The notes under the pieces were generated by a model. The model was not told where the DNA came from. It ran no database searches and was given only the letters and a program-made list of their open reading frames with translations. Below are positions 47,001 to 59,618 of a DNA stretch of 64,000 nt, piece after piece. The number at the start of each line of letters is the position of its first letter. Within the stretch, counting starts at the first letter, position 1. The position numbers and the translations under genes were made by a program. Origin of the DNA: Beroe forskalii (lineage: Eukaryota > Ctenophora > Nuda > Beroida > Beroidae); the NCBI GenBank assembly GCA_011033025.1, contig WFMF01000070.1:248001-312000 (forward strand), in the 5' to 3' direction.

Positions 47001-50000
47001 GTACCAAAACATAATTTTGACTACCAAGTCTGTGCATATAACTTAACAATCAAATCCTTTATTTTGCTGCTTTATTTTGCTGGAAAATGCTCTAAAACAC
47101 CTTCATTTTCCAGAAATTTTCGGGGTACCAGCCCCTGCTACTGGGGTACAAGGCTAACTGCCCCTGGACCCCGCTACAGCCGGCGCACTGTCAACAATTC
47201 TCTGCTGACGCTCCGCGCCAGCAGCAGCCTCCCCCTTCTGAAAATCCTGGCTACGCCCCTGACTGGGGTACCAGTGTACCTGCTACTGAGGTATCAGTGT
47301 AACTGCTACTGGGGTACCAGTGTAACCTGCTACTGGGGTACCAGTGTACTTGACATTGAGGTACCAGTGTACCTGAAATTGAGGTATCAGTGTACCTGTA
47401 ACCTGCTACTGGGGTACCAGTGTACCTGCTACTGGGGTACCAGTGTAACTGCTACTGAGGTACCAGTGTACCTGCTACTGGGGTACCAGTGTAACTGCTA
47501 CTGAGGTACCAGTGTACCTGCTACTGGGGTACCAGTGTACTTGACATTGAGGTACCAGTGTACCTGAAATTGAGGTATCAGTGTACCTGTAACCTGCTAC
47601 TGGGGTACCAGTGTACCTGCTACTGGGGTGCCAGTGTACCTGACATTGAGGTACCAGTGTACCTGTCATTGAGGTACCAGTGACCAGTGTACAATGTACG
47701 TGCTACTGGGGAACTGGTGTTGTTGTGTACCTGATTGTACCTGGTACCCAGGCTTCACTCACTGGTGTTGTTACTCATCAAACTGAGCTGCTCGTTTCCA
47801 AGCCTTACAACTGACGTTTGCTAACAGGCGAGCATGTCCGAGTTGTATTAATAGTATAATATATGTGTTGTTATATCATATATTATGTTAACAAACACAA
47901 CGCCAGTTGCGAGACTCTTACATTTCATCTACTGCAGGGTTATGTGTGCCAGTAGTAAAAATATTATGCAATTGCCAGCTTATAGTCAGGGGTGTGAGGT
48001 TTTAAAAGCTGAAAAATGCACAGAATGTCTCGTCTTCCATCTCCCTTACGTTCACACTCACCTTCGTTACAGACAAGGGAAATGCAAGGTACCTACAGGA
48101 GATACATTTGTCAAGAATGACTGATTAGAGGAAATTCAGATTGATCTCCCGGCAGAGGTATTAACGGGAAAAGTTAGATTGAGATGAGGGAATTCATTAT
48201 ATTTCGGTGGGTTCATATTAAATATTGGTTCCCAGAAGAAGGATATATTATGTATCCTAAGACTTCCTTTCTCTCCCATAAAGCCAATAAATAGAAGCTT
48301 TACAACGAATCTGCAATTCTTCGCGCCGGAATATAACTCGGTGACGGTAGGTATATTTTATCAGCAAGGCCCGCACGATCAGTGTTTGAATAAGTCAGGA
48401 CTTCAGGATGAGAAGGTCGACTGCGCCATTTTCCATCTCTTCTCCTAGACAAATAGTCCTTTTAATTCATCTGTCTGAGATCTATTGCCTGGCGGGATTT
48501 TTCAAAAATTATAATCGAAATTTAGGCGAAAAAGTCGACGAAATTCCTCTAATTAGTCATCATTCGTTTTGCCAATCCTGAAAGTCCTCATTTTAAGGAT
48601 TCATATTGGTGGCAGATTGATTTTTGTTACAAATGCAGCTTACCACTTGTCTACATTTAAGTATCAAAAATTGATTAAATGGACAAGATTTCTTGCATAA
48701 ATTTCTTATTAAGATTTCTTATTAAGAAGCATTGATCATCTTCTAGTGAAATACTTTATAATAACTGAAAATGTTTTGCAAAGACTAATCTTCTTATTCT
48801 TGCTGAGCACATAACCCTAGCCTAAATACTTGAATTTCATTTAAAAGAAGTTAAATCAAACGCTGTTGAAATTTATAATGTTACACGAAAAATAACGCAA
48901 CTTTATTGATTGATATTTTGATATAATATTATAATTTCTTTGTCAACTTGATATCATTTTCAAAAGATGCCGAGCTACCTCACTGATATCGACAAATGCC
49001 TTCGAAGTAATGGTGATGAAATAATGACACCTTTCAGCATAAGTGATTATATGCATCGGATATCAAGTAATACTTTCATCACCCTTCCTATGAGTCTGGA
49101 TAGCGATACTTTTTAAAGTTTCTGCATATTTTACAGGAGTAGCAGATATCAGCAAATATAATATCTTTTATGGAATTCGTAATGTATCCTGGAACCTCGA
49201 TTTTAAAGATATTGTTAAGATTGTTTGAATATCATGCCCCTATAAAACCATTGGTATTTAACTTTATACAAACAAAGGCAACCCGTGTAAACGTACTGAA
49301 CAGATACGAACATGAAGGCATCTATTTATACCACCTATTTGCCTTATTGTCTGTCCGACAAAACAGAATGCCATACCTACATCCTGATTGGCCATTCGAT
49401 AATAAGGTATGTTTTATGTCTCTTGAGTATCCATTGTGCAAATCGTTCATGAATAACTGCACCTTTATCGCTTGATAATACTGCTACCAATTACCAATTA
49501 TAATCATGTTCAGCATATTTTCTGCCGTTGCAACTTGTCTAAACACCATTACCAATACCAGTGTTACCATGGCATCTAAGTGCAAATGTAAGCTATTACG
49601 AAACATCACTTTAGGAATTAGGTTTCTAGACAAGTGATTCCTTGCAAAAATCAATGGCTGATGGACGCTTCCAGAAGGATGAAATGACAAACATCAGGCA
49701 CCTTTTTACTTCCTATTTTTGGCCCTTTTTAAAGATTCGATTAAACAATTTCCCAAACTAAATCATCGCCACCCCTCTCTCTCTTGCGCACAAATAAGCT
49801 GTCGATTTTATTGTATTACGACACCTCCTATATACAGCTACAAAGCACAGATTAAAGGCGGATCTACGTCATCAAGAGTCCATTTCAAGCTGTGGTTACC
49901 ACGTCATGCTCCCCGACCCTCTATTTGCATCTTATGATATTATTTATACCTGCCCTACCTCCCTTATATATCATTACTTGTATCGCAACTCCAGCCTGGG

Positions 50001-53000
50001 AGGCGTCAGAGGTCCTTCGTCTGTACAGTCTAGATCTCGGAGGGAGGAGTTAGGCGGGAAATCGGGCAAAATCAAAGTGGTGTCAGCAGACTGTGACTCC
50101 AACCCAATGAAATGGATAGATGGTGTCAGCAGACTCTGACACCAGTTCATTGTAATGGTGTCAGTGGACTCTGACTCCAGTTGATTAAAATGGTGTCAGC
50201 GGACTCTGACACCAGTTCATTAAAATGGATGAGGAGTGATGTCTTTACAGTCCGAAACCAATTCAATTACATAGCGTACCAGTGACATTTTTAGCTACTT
50301 GACTCTGATTCCTATCCACTATTGAACGTGTCCAAATGTTCACCTTGACAGCAATTTAGTTGACATCACTTCATTCCACTTGACTGTGATACAAGATAAC
50401 TATAGAATCAGTTCACTCTGACTCAACATCATTCCGAAGAAAGTTCATTTGATACCAATTAACACGCCCTTCTTGATCTCATTAAACCATTTCAACCAGA
50501 ACTTTAAATTCAATATGACGCCGGTTTGCTACGGCACCTGTTGCTAATTTTCCACATTCCTGACTCTTAAGCTATGATCTGAAAATCTAAAAATAGCAGT
50601 GTTTAGCTTTCAGTGTAAACATAATATAAGTGGTTGGTGAAGCGCGCTGCATACATGTCATTCAATACCCCGAATACCCTTCCTTATCAGTAACTCACTG
50701 TCTGGCACCTTTTATACCATGACATCAGCAGATACCTTGTACAGGATCTGATAATATAACATGTAGTAAAACGTACATTTATATACATGATGCTATGCAC
50801 AACGTAGCTCACCGAGCACAAGTATGCGTTTATAACGCCAGCAACTTACCATACGTTAGGCTCTGATAATGATATCATCTCATCCGCATATTTTACGAGT
50901 GCGGGGTTTGGATGCCGCGAATTCCTCTGGCAAAGACCCTGGCATTCCTGGGGATCACTTTCACATTCTCTGTCACACCATCACAACAACACATAGAGAG
51001 AGAACGAGTGATGTGTGTGTAATACTAAACCTGTAACTGTAATCGTCTTCCTAGCTCTGGGCTGAGTGTGTACTGTAGCGTTGTTACACAAACATACACA
51101 TAAACATACACACAAACCTACACACAAACATACACATACGAAGTGAAAAGAGAGAGGCTAGCAAGCACTGTCTGGTACAAACAAACAAACAAACAAACAA
51201 ATAGCTGTGTTTGTTTAAACGGAAATGTTATAAAACTCACGGTTCATACATCCATTTAATATACCCATGATATTATAAACACAGATACTTACACACATTT
51301 GCAGAACAAACATAAATCATCAGACATATGCCACACATACAAACACACACACATTCCTCCATGTACCTACACACATACACTCACACAAACTCGGCTGATT
51401 TAATTAATCCGGAGCATGTTTACAGTCCTTAATAATACTGTCAGATCATCTTATCCGGTTCATTAGTACCTAATGTGTACGTCTGTTCGTTTGTCTCTGT
51501 TCGTATGTAATGTGTGAATCTCCTCACAATTCGTAGCATTTAGGTTCTGATATGAATTATGCTCTGGGACAGACGAACGACAGACACGCGGGTAACACTG
51601 TTATCTGTAAAATAACACGATCTGGCATTGTGTGTTTATTAAACCTATTGTTTGCTGGGGATTCCCATCAAAACATGTTTATAATTAGCAGCACGCTGAG
51701 TTAGTGTCTTCATCTATTAATTAACTAATTAATTAACCGCATAACTAGCATATAGTAAAGTGGAGGAGTTAGAAGTCTACCAAGTATTTGCCTTGCACTG
51801 CATCAGTCAAATAATAATGATATAGTTTAAATTTCACACATTTTCGAGCGGTTTCAAGCTTGTATAATATATATGAGAACACTTTGAGGTGCGATTTAGC
51901 GACGTGAGAGTGTGTTTGTGTGTGTGACTCAGTAGATGTTTGTTAGTCTGTGGGTGCGTCTCAAAGTGTCAAGTTACCGCGCCCTGTGGCATCAACCAAT
52001 GGTGGTGCAACCTTTATCTGTTCTTAGACTCTCACGAAATATCTTATGAATGGTACCTTATGAATATCTTATTAATGGTACGTTATAATTCATGAAATGA
52101 CAAAAATGTTTCCTGACGTAGTACAATTGTTAACAAAGTATGTTCATATTGGATTCATCTGTTCATGAATTCATAAATTCACCCCCAAGAACTCCAGACT
52201 ATGGGCGTTTTCTGGTGTTATTGTTCACTCTACACTTCTACAATCTACATTCCCGTACATATCGTGTACAGGGCCAGGCGTTCAATCTAATGATTGATGA
52301 TCTCAACTACCAAGCATGTATAAAATGTACACATCTCTCCTGAGTCATTGTGTGTACATTACATAAACACGAGGCATTGAATGTAATATATAGCTCATGA
52401 ACGGGCTGGACTGTGATGTCACGAAACAGCCAAGTGTACTTTGGAACTAGAGAAACAGACAATGATACAGGCTGACACTGAACAGACATACTCAGACACA
52501 GACATGCGCCGATACAGACATTAATTTATCCACTGAGATGATATTCTGACAGACTTTGGGGGCTTATTTAGCTTTATTGAACAATACAAGGGACCATTTA
52601 TTTTATTAATCATCAGAAGCTCTTAAAAATCATGCGATGAATTGACCACCCAATCAGGTAGTCAGACGAACATATGCGTTGCACTTGCATTCGCATTATA
52701 AATAGCATGATATTTGTGTTAGAAAAAGAACTTCTGCGAACCCCTCACTGTGACTTATGAATATACCTTCGATCACCAGGATGATCACATAGTGTTTGTG
52801 TGTCTGTCTGTTCGAGCGTCTGTGTGGGTGTAAGAAGTCTGGCGAGTGTCATGAAATATGGGGGAGGTCTGTAGCTTATTGAATTAAATCTCTCTCACAC
52901 TCTCTGTACACACTCCTAGTGCTCTGAATATAACATCCAGGAAACGGGTCGTATACTGGACAGTACAGATTAATCCAGTATTTAAAGAGTATTTGGTTCA

Positions 53001-56000
53001 CTGGTCTGATGAGTTTCCAAGTATGCAGTCAAATTAGAAAAATTCGCCAAATGGTTGAAAGAATTTATCATGTTATTGCAGTTCATAATCGCAGCGAGCT
53101 TGGGAGTCACCAATTTTTCATTTGTCGTTTGGAGCAAGATGCTGAGGACGATTTACTCATTTAGCGCATCCGATCTTTGGAATCGTGGATGTGAGAGAAG
53201 ATGAGAATTCAGTGTCAGTTTTCTGTCACTAAATGAAATATATCATTATCTTTTCACTTCTTTCTTGATGAATTGCGGGAAGTTCTATCAAAAGTCCATT
53301 AAGTTGAAGCAATGAAATAGTGAAGTTTTGTGGACCGATATGTATGAATTGGATTGAATTTCGGAAAGATAAAAGTGCCATTCCACAATGCCATTATTGA
53401 TGAAACACCAGCTATTTCAAGGACAATAAAAAGTTTCCCGTCTCCCTACGCCTTTAGAAATAACTCCCACAATATTCAATCGCACCCACTGTGGTCTGTG
53501 ACGACGACACATTATGTACGGCACCCTGACTGCTTCATAACTGCTTTTCTGCTTAGAGAGTTCTTTATCTCTCGTACGTCGGACCTTTGAGGGCAAAAAT
53601 TGTGTACCAACTAATATATTTTAGAAATTCTGATAGGAAAAAACTTTGAGAAAATACTACAATCTCAACGTATCTCAAGTCTGATACAGGATAATATATC
53701 CGGCTGTACAGAATAATTTCTCAGGTAACGTCACAATGACATCTATTTTGGATATAGTTCAGAAGACAAAGGTGTCGTCTGCGTGAAACACCCATGTTTC
53801 TGCATTGACGTCTTATTTCAAAATAATATATAACATACCTGACATGTTATAACTCTGTGGACGATCATCTAGACGACAAAAGTTGCAAAAGATGGTTCTA
53901 GAAGACATAAATAAACTAAACCGTTTCTGTCTTATAATATTGCACGGTGGGGTGCCATGTCACTCTAGACAAAAAATTTGAATTTTCTTGAATAAGTTTT
54001 GGCGGATTAATGTCTCCTCTTTCCAAAGTAATTTAAGTTTTTGCTCCACCTCAGTCCTCAAGAAAACAAAAAAAACCTATGGCCTGTCGAAGCCAGGAAA
54101 AATATCAGTCTGCGTGGAACACATCTGGTTCTTCAGCGAAATTCCTCATGTGGTCTCCCTTACGATTTCATCTACTAGGAGCAGATTTTTGATGGAATAG
54201 GCTCTTAATAAACTTATTATATTGCTAGTAAGCCACGATTCATCTTATGGAGCTGTTCTATTAGAAGGTAGGCTCACTTCACAGCAGCTGCAAAATTTAG
54301 CCACACCAAGTCAAAGTAACCACTATGTTTTTCTGGTATTTTGAAGATCATTCTTGAAGACTGAATCGACCCCTTCTTGTGGAAACTTAAGGGATTTACA
54401 AAAAAATCGGGACCAGCCTATTTTCACTCAATTTTCCTGAGTGAAATGCAATTTTGAGACAAATTGTCCTAAACTCTAAAGATCAACTTTTGCAATGTTA
54501 TTTCATAGAATCATAGATGTCCCAGAAGTGCCTTAAAAAGTCGTTTTGAAGCCTAAAACAATCATTATTATGACTATATAATCTGAGTCTGTAAAATCCC
54601 TACACACAAGCCCTCTAAAGCACCCCACAGTGTATTGGTATGTAAAATTGAAGGGGCGAGCCCTGAAGATCACGTCAGACGCCTAGAGTATTCATTAAAC
54701 TATCACAATGAATACAACAATAAAGGGTGGTTCAGAAAGTCTTGGCCCCGTTTACTTTTGAACCACCCTGTACCTATACCAGTGTACCATGAATATGGAA
54801 GTATGAGGATCAGGATGTGGATATTGTAGGATCATAGGGCCTACAAATTCAGATTACATATCACTTCAAATTGGTACAGTGAGCTTAAGTCTTAATAAAA
54901 CCCTCTCGAATAAAAACGTTCATACTCAGCGAACTACACGCTCTGTATTAAGATGATTAACTTTAAGTGGTTGTGAATCCAGATAGTATCTTGTGCCCAA
55001 GTTTGGTGTATTAAATAACCACTAATGCAATATAAATGATGTTATTGAATCAAGCTACCATTAATGAATCCATGGTATTATAGAGCAGCTTACTCTGACA
55101 AATTTAAATCTGGCGTGCGCCTATACAAAGAATCGCTCGAGATTTTCTTATTAGATTAATTTCATTTTAAAAAGTCACGTCTAACCTTTTCTCTTTTTGG
55201 TGATAAACGCGCAATTTTACCGAACTATTGCCTGGTGTGTGTTGATATAGTGTGTTATGTTATACACAAAATAATCAAATTTAATAGTATTTATATTAAC
55301 GATTTTACTCTAAATGATGCCCTGATAATCTTACTATTTCTCAGCATTGTAACAAAGCGAGTCTTATAATTATTATTGCTCTTAAATAGCACTGAAAATT
55401 GAAATAGACGGTAGAACCTTGTAACATTGCTCATTTGAAACTTTTCGTTACTTTATATTAACCCTAGCCCGCGCACGAGAAATAGGCGGTTCAACGTCAT
55501 CATCTTACTAAATTATGCTCTGATAATGGCGTCAAAAATCAACCGCTTTGTTATATTGTGCCCTTTATTAACTTTTTAAGTACACATGTCAACCTTAATT
55601 ACCTGTTGTCGTGAACACCATCGTAATCTCGCGTCAAATCTCTTCTAGTGTACAACTCAACAATACGATACCACTTACTCACTTAAATTAATTCAGTTGA
55701 ATTGCTATTGTATTGTATTATAAAATATATTTTCAACAAATTATTTAGAAATTGCTACACTAGCAAACTCTGTAAGGTCCTTTAAGTCGTAATGACTGGA
55801 GTTACATGTCCCAAATAACACACACTCAAACAAGTTTGTCCGCTGTTCCCGCCAAAATCGGGAAAGAGTATAATTGAACATAATGAATCATATAGTGCTG
55901 TTATTCAGAACATTTCCAGTGTAAGAGATGAATCAGAAATGTGTGTGTATTTATATTTACTGAGAAAGAAGCTCAGAGAGTTCTACTTTGCGCTTATTAA

Positions 56001-57135
56001 ATGGAGTAAAATGGGAATTAAAATGGGAACTAAATTCGTCAGGAGTAAAATACATGCTAAATATAAAATATATATATGTGTGTGCGTTATGTAGCTGGCC
56101 ATTATTTCCTGGGTTTCCTGTTAAAATGAATTTCACATATTGTTGTCGAAAGATTGCTGTGGCAATATTACGTGTGTTATAATGTGGGAATTTACTGTGT
56201 AAATAATATATAAGATAGTTAAATCTTTAATATGTAGGAAACACGAAAATATTAAATACCATGCATATCAGAAAATATCCCACAAATTATGAAGTAATAA
56301 TAAGCGTGGACTCAAGTTGGTAATGCTTTATTTTAACGAATAATACCTGTACCTTATCGTACTTTGGCTCACCGCGCGCAAATTCCGCTCTCGCACGGCT
56401 GGAGCGAAATCTTGCGCGCAGAGCTCTCAAAGTACGTAGGTATTTATGTCATAATCTCACCTTATGATCTAACATTATTACTTGCAGGTGTCCAGTCACA
56501 TTCAAGTACTGGCCAGGAAAAAGAGCAAAGAAATTCAACAGAGCAAGGTGAAACATACGTTTTTGATATTTTCAATCTTTTAGCTTTTAAACTTTTAAAG
56601 ACTATTAATTCGAAAAATAATGATACGTTTGCTTTTCTTCAATCTTCTGAAACTGTTTTTATAATATAGAAAATGATGTTAAATAAACAAAAAGTATTTC
56701 CGATTAAATGCTACTAATGGTGTGACATTGTGTGAAATTCAAGTGCCCATAATACCAATGTACATGTGAAATTTTAACTACGAGTGACATCATCGTACGT
56801 TCATCCTGTGTAGACTGCAGCAGGCCAGTTTGACAATTACGCCTATGGGAATTCTATACGTCATTTCCTTACATCTCAAGGAATTTCCATACGTCCGAAG
56901 GAATTTCTGTACAATCACAGGAATTTCTGTACAATCATAGGTATTTCTATACATAGGCAGGAATTTCTATACAACTGTAGGAATTTCTCCAATACTCCTA
57001 TATAATGAGTTATCCTAGGCACTCCAGGGAAAGTATTCCAATATATATTTGACACCCTGGCAGGCATTCCAAGATAACGAGTCGAGGAGTCACATTCTTC
57101 ATCGGTACAGTTCCATGTCGTCAGCCCAGATTGTG
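41073..57135 (+). CDS. TEAD: TEAD/Scalloped transcription factor, 5' coding exons including the TEA domain
   Basis: TEAD proteins bind MCAT sites (GGAATG) through the TEA domain and recruit YAP/Yorkie in Hippo signalling. Exons: 41073-41171 (ATG 41076 in a spliced exon), 41707-41886, 43127-43292, 43922-43986, 56488-56547, 57064-57135; all joins use canonical sites and keep the frame for about 213 residues. The TEA domain lies at about residues 111-187: [65 protein letters not shown], almost unchanged from vertebrate TEADs. The last exon encodes SSMSSAQIV, the conserved segment after the TEA domain. The N-terminal region (about 110 residues, Ser/Asn/Pro-rich) is longer than in vertebrates. The C-terminal YAP-binding domain was not found before 64000 and presumably lies beyond. 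A 12.5-kb intron separates TEA exons two and three. Confidence 0.9.
43987..46320. other. TEAD 12.5-kb intron, 5' part
   Basis: AT-rich intron; no nested gene recognised. Confidence 0.4.
46330..47715. repeat. 23-bp minisatellite, split by a MITE
   Basis: Unit GGGGTACCAGTGTACCTGCT plus ACT, with variants (TGACATTGAG, TGAAATTGAG), at 46330-46398 and 47262-47715. The interruption 46399-47261 is a transposable element. Open frames across it are repeat artefacts. Confidence 0.9.
46399..47261. mobile_element. hAT-like non-autonomous element
   Basis: 863 bp with termini CAGGGGCGTAGCCAGG and its complement CCTGGCTACGCCCCTG, which match perfectly over 16 bp. The 8 bases before (ACTGGGGT, 46391-46398) recur after (47262-47269), as expected of a hAT 8-bp target duplication, although the host minisatellite also contains that motif. 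There is no transposase. CTCCCCC-rich subterminal sequence also matches between the ends. Confidence 0.8.
47720..50075. other. TEAD intron, middle
   Basis: AT-rich; no gene or repeat recognised. Confidence 0.4.
50079..50228. repeat. About 45-bp tandem repeat with GGTGTCAG/CTGACACC hairpins
   Basis: Three to four copies of a unit containing GGTGTCAGCNGACTCTGACA followed by CCAGTTCATT and AAAATGG. Each unit has an 8-bp stem GGTGTCAG...CTGACACC. The stretch CTCTGACACCAGTTCA is one base from the unit of the minisatellite at 32105-33195. Confidence 0.8.
50240..54720. other. TEAD intron, 3' part
   Basis: AT-rich intron with simple ACACA/AACA tracts at about 51080-51370 (including a CAAA microsatellite at about 51178). 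No exon, RNA gene or larger mobile element recognised. Confidence 0.4.
54725..54768. repeat. Small GGGTGGTTCA foldback
   Basis: GGGTGGTTCAGAAAGT pairs with ACTTTTGAACCACCC (one inserted base) around a CTTGGCCCCGTTT loop. The ends resemble mariner-type termini, so this may be a remnant of a MITE. Confidence 0.55.
56840..56992. repeat. About 20-bp GGAATTTCT tandem repeat
   Basis: About seven imperfect copies of GGAATTTCTGTACAATCA in the intron just before the TEAD exon at 57064. Some copies read GGAATTTCC. The units are too diverged for a precise length. Confidence 0.75.
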
Positions 57136-59330
57136 GTGAGTTGTTCCAAATTGCCTTTTTAAAACTTGCTGCTGTTTTTCCTATTAGGATTTAATGTTTT
57201 TTTAACTTTCGTCCTTGTTATCATTTTTCGTTTGATGGATACAGGATAATCTCTTTCTTAAAAATATAGAAATGATATAGGATAAGAGGATAGATTTTTT
57301 AATTTGTAGATTATATTTGTGAAAGGTCCAGGGTCATAATGTAATGATTTTTAAGCCTGGTGCCCTATTTTAAGGATTTTTTGTACGCCGAGTTTTTTTT
57401 TCCATCCGACGTACTTGTCATGGGCCCAATGCTTCGTCGTTTATCCCGATTTCACTCGTTCTTTTTCCATACCAGCATCCCGCGCAGTGTTTTCATCCCG
57501 CGCAGTGTTTTCTATCCCGCGCAGTGTTTTTCATCCCGCGCAGTGTTTTTCCATCCCCGAGGTTTTCCTAGTTTATATACCTCAGTCTGTCAGCACGTCC
57601 GCATGTGAAAATTACGCGAGTGTCGGGATTTGCTAACCGTCACGTGACACTCTGTCAATGCTGTGTGCGGGTATTAGATGCTCTGATGTCGGTAAAGCAC
57701 CATTCTAAACCATGATAATGACGTCACTCCGACACTTGGACTGCTCATGCACGTCCTATAATGTAAACGATCTACCTTATTAGCGTAAGAAAGCCAAGGT
57801 TTATCATCACCTACGAAGGTAGGAATGGAAATGGCATTGTATGTCAAGTAAACGGCAAATCTGTAAATTCAACGTCCGATTAATCATGGTTTTTACATAT
57901 ATATATTATAATGCGCAGTATATGTAATAAATTACATTCAGTTAATTCAGTTCAATATAAAATTTTACTAAAATATACCTATGGAACCTAATGATAAATT
58001 GATAAGTCTGGTCGCCAGCCTAGGTCTGCTGCACTTTTCGTACTACGTCACACGGCGTCTCAGGGTGGAAAGAGACACCAGAGTGGCTCGTGGGAGAATA
58101 TTGAGACAAACATTGAGAACATTTTGGACCCATCCGCCGTCTAGTTAGCTAGTTGCAGAGCATTGGCAACAATCGCATAATTTTGTACGCTTGAATGACT
58201 AGCAGTCACCAGACCTTGGCGCCACGAAGACCATTTCAAATAACGCATTACAATATTGATTTTATTCTCATTTCATTAAAACAGCATTATTAAGAATTAT
58301 AATGACGTCAATGACCCTTATCTCTTGCCTTTCTGGGAGGTGAAACTCAGTGTGAACTATAATATCGAAAAATTAATAAAATCAGTAAACGGTAATGCAT
58401 GGAAAATTTTTATCATAAATTTTGAACCTAATAAAAACGATTATCATTTTATTAATCAAAAAGGGATAATATTTGAAAATCTAAATGTGCTTTGAATGAA
58501 ACATTCTTCATGGTGAGGCTGGTACATTATTTTCTATTCCCTAAATTCAAGTTATATGGTCGCATGTAATGAAAATAAATGAAGGCGTGCCGCCATGATA
58601 TATCAGAAAATGATATTATACTTTTATAGTATCGTATGACAGTAAAATGTTATTTTCATTACTAAATTCGACGGAGACAATGGTTTGTTGCAGACTCACA
58701 ATGAGATTTGGGTTTTGCATCAAAATCAAAAGTTGGAGGAAAAAAGTACCTTTAATTTCGACTCTGAAAATTACGATTTATCTGATCAATTGAGTTGTAA
58801 ACCAGCTAAATTCCCTGTCCCAACCTCCAATAATGGTTATTAATGCTTAGCAGTCATTAGTCTAAATTGAATTTAAATATTTATTAGATTGATTAATTCT
58901 CATGAATCATGTTACAAAATCCTCTTAATAATTTGGTGAAAACAGTAGTAACTGCAGTTGTGAAATTAACCGTTAATGTTACAAGGTGTGCAGATTTTGA
59001 AGACATGAGTTCCTAGCCAGTGAACAAAACAAAATTATCCAATGTCAGTGTCAGTATGAGAATCAGTTGTCAGAATTAACATCATCTTGCAATCAAAACA
59101 GAATGCTGTAACTTAGACATGGATTAGCATGTCTAAGACTAACCAACGAATTTGATCTATTTTCCACTCTGCTCCTTCATATTTCATATGAATATTTGAT
59201 TTTTGCACATAACTTTTGACTCAGCTTGATCTAATTGGAATTTTTGATGCAGAAAAAAGTATCCAATCAATTCGAATGGCAGTGTTTAAATTGTCGTACG
59301 ATGTATGACCCTTGCTAAACAAGTATATCC
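57136..59330. other. Intron or 3' region after the last TEAD exon seen
   Basis: No further TEAD exon was recognised. Contains the 18-21-bp repeat at 57476-57560; otherwise AT-rich. Confidence 0.4.
57476..57560. repeat. CATCCCGCGCAGTGTTTT tandem repeat
   Basis: Four copies of an 18-21-bp unit differing mainly in the length of the T/C run, in otherwise AT-rich DNA. Confidence 0.85.
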
Positions 59331-59336
59331 CTGTGT

Positions 59337-59575
59337 GGCTCGCGCGGCGCGCTTCCCGGCTTCCCCAGCGGCGCGTACACACACCTATACGGGCTTAAGA
59401 AGTATGACCCGCTGACGCCAGCCGTGATGAGAATCAGCGCCGCGCGCGCGGCGCTGATTCTCGAGAGGGTCAGACAACACGTATACGCCTGTTATCGTCG
59501 CACGGCGCGTACACACACCTATGCAGGTGCAGCACTTCCCTATTCCCTAAGGAAGCGCGCCGTGCAACTCGAGCT
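59337..59575. repeat. GC-rich block with a 34-bp perfect palindrome
   Basis: CpG-rich segment bounded by GGCGCGCTTCC (about 59346) and its complement GGAAGCGCGCC (about 59553). At 59429-59462 lies a perfect 34-bp palindrome, GAGAATCAGCGC + CGCGCGCGCG + GCGCTGATTCTC. CTCGAGAATCAGCGCCGCGC and flanking motifs (GACCCTCT, AGCGGGTCAT) also occur near 36676-36730, so this is part of a dispersed family. Confidence 0.7.
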
Positions 59576-59618
59576 GCGAACAGTATAGGATTATACCCAG
59601 ATACCCGGTAAGTGTCCC

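Noticed and set aside
46869-47504. 211-residue open frame
   Set aside because: It begins inside a MITE and ends in a 23-bp minisatellite; no domain resemblance.
58690-58780. Possible further TEAD exon after TTGTTGCAG
   Set aside because: The translation does not resemble the YAP-binding domain, and no matching donor keeps the frame.
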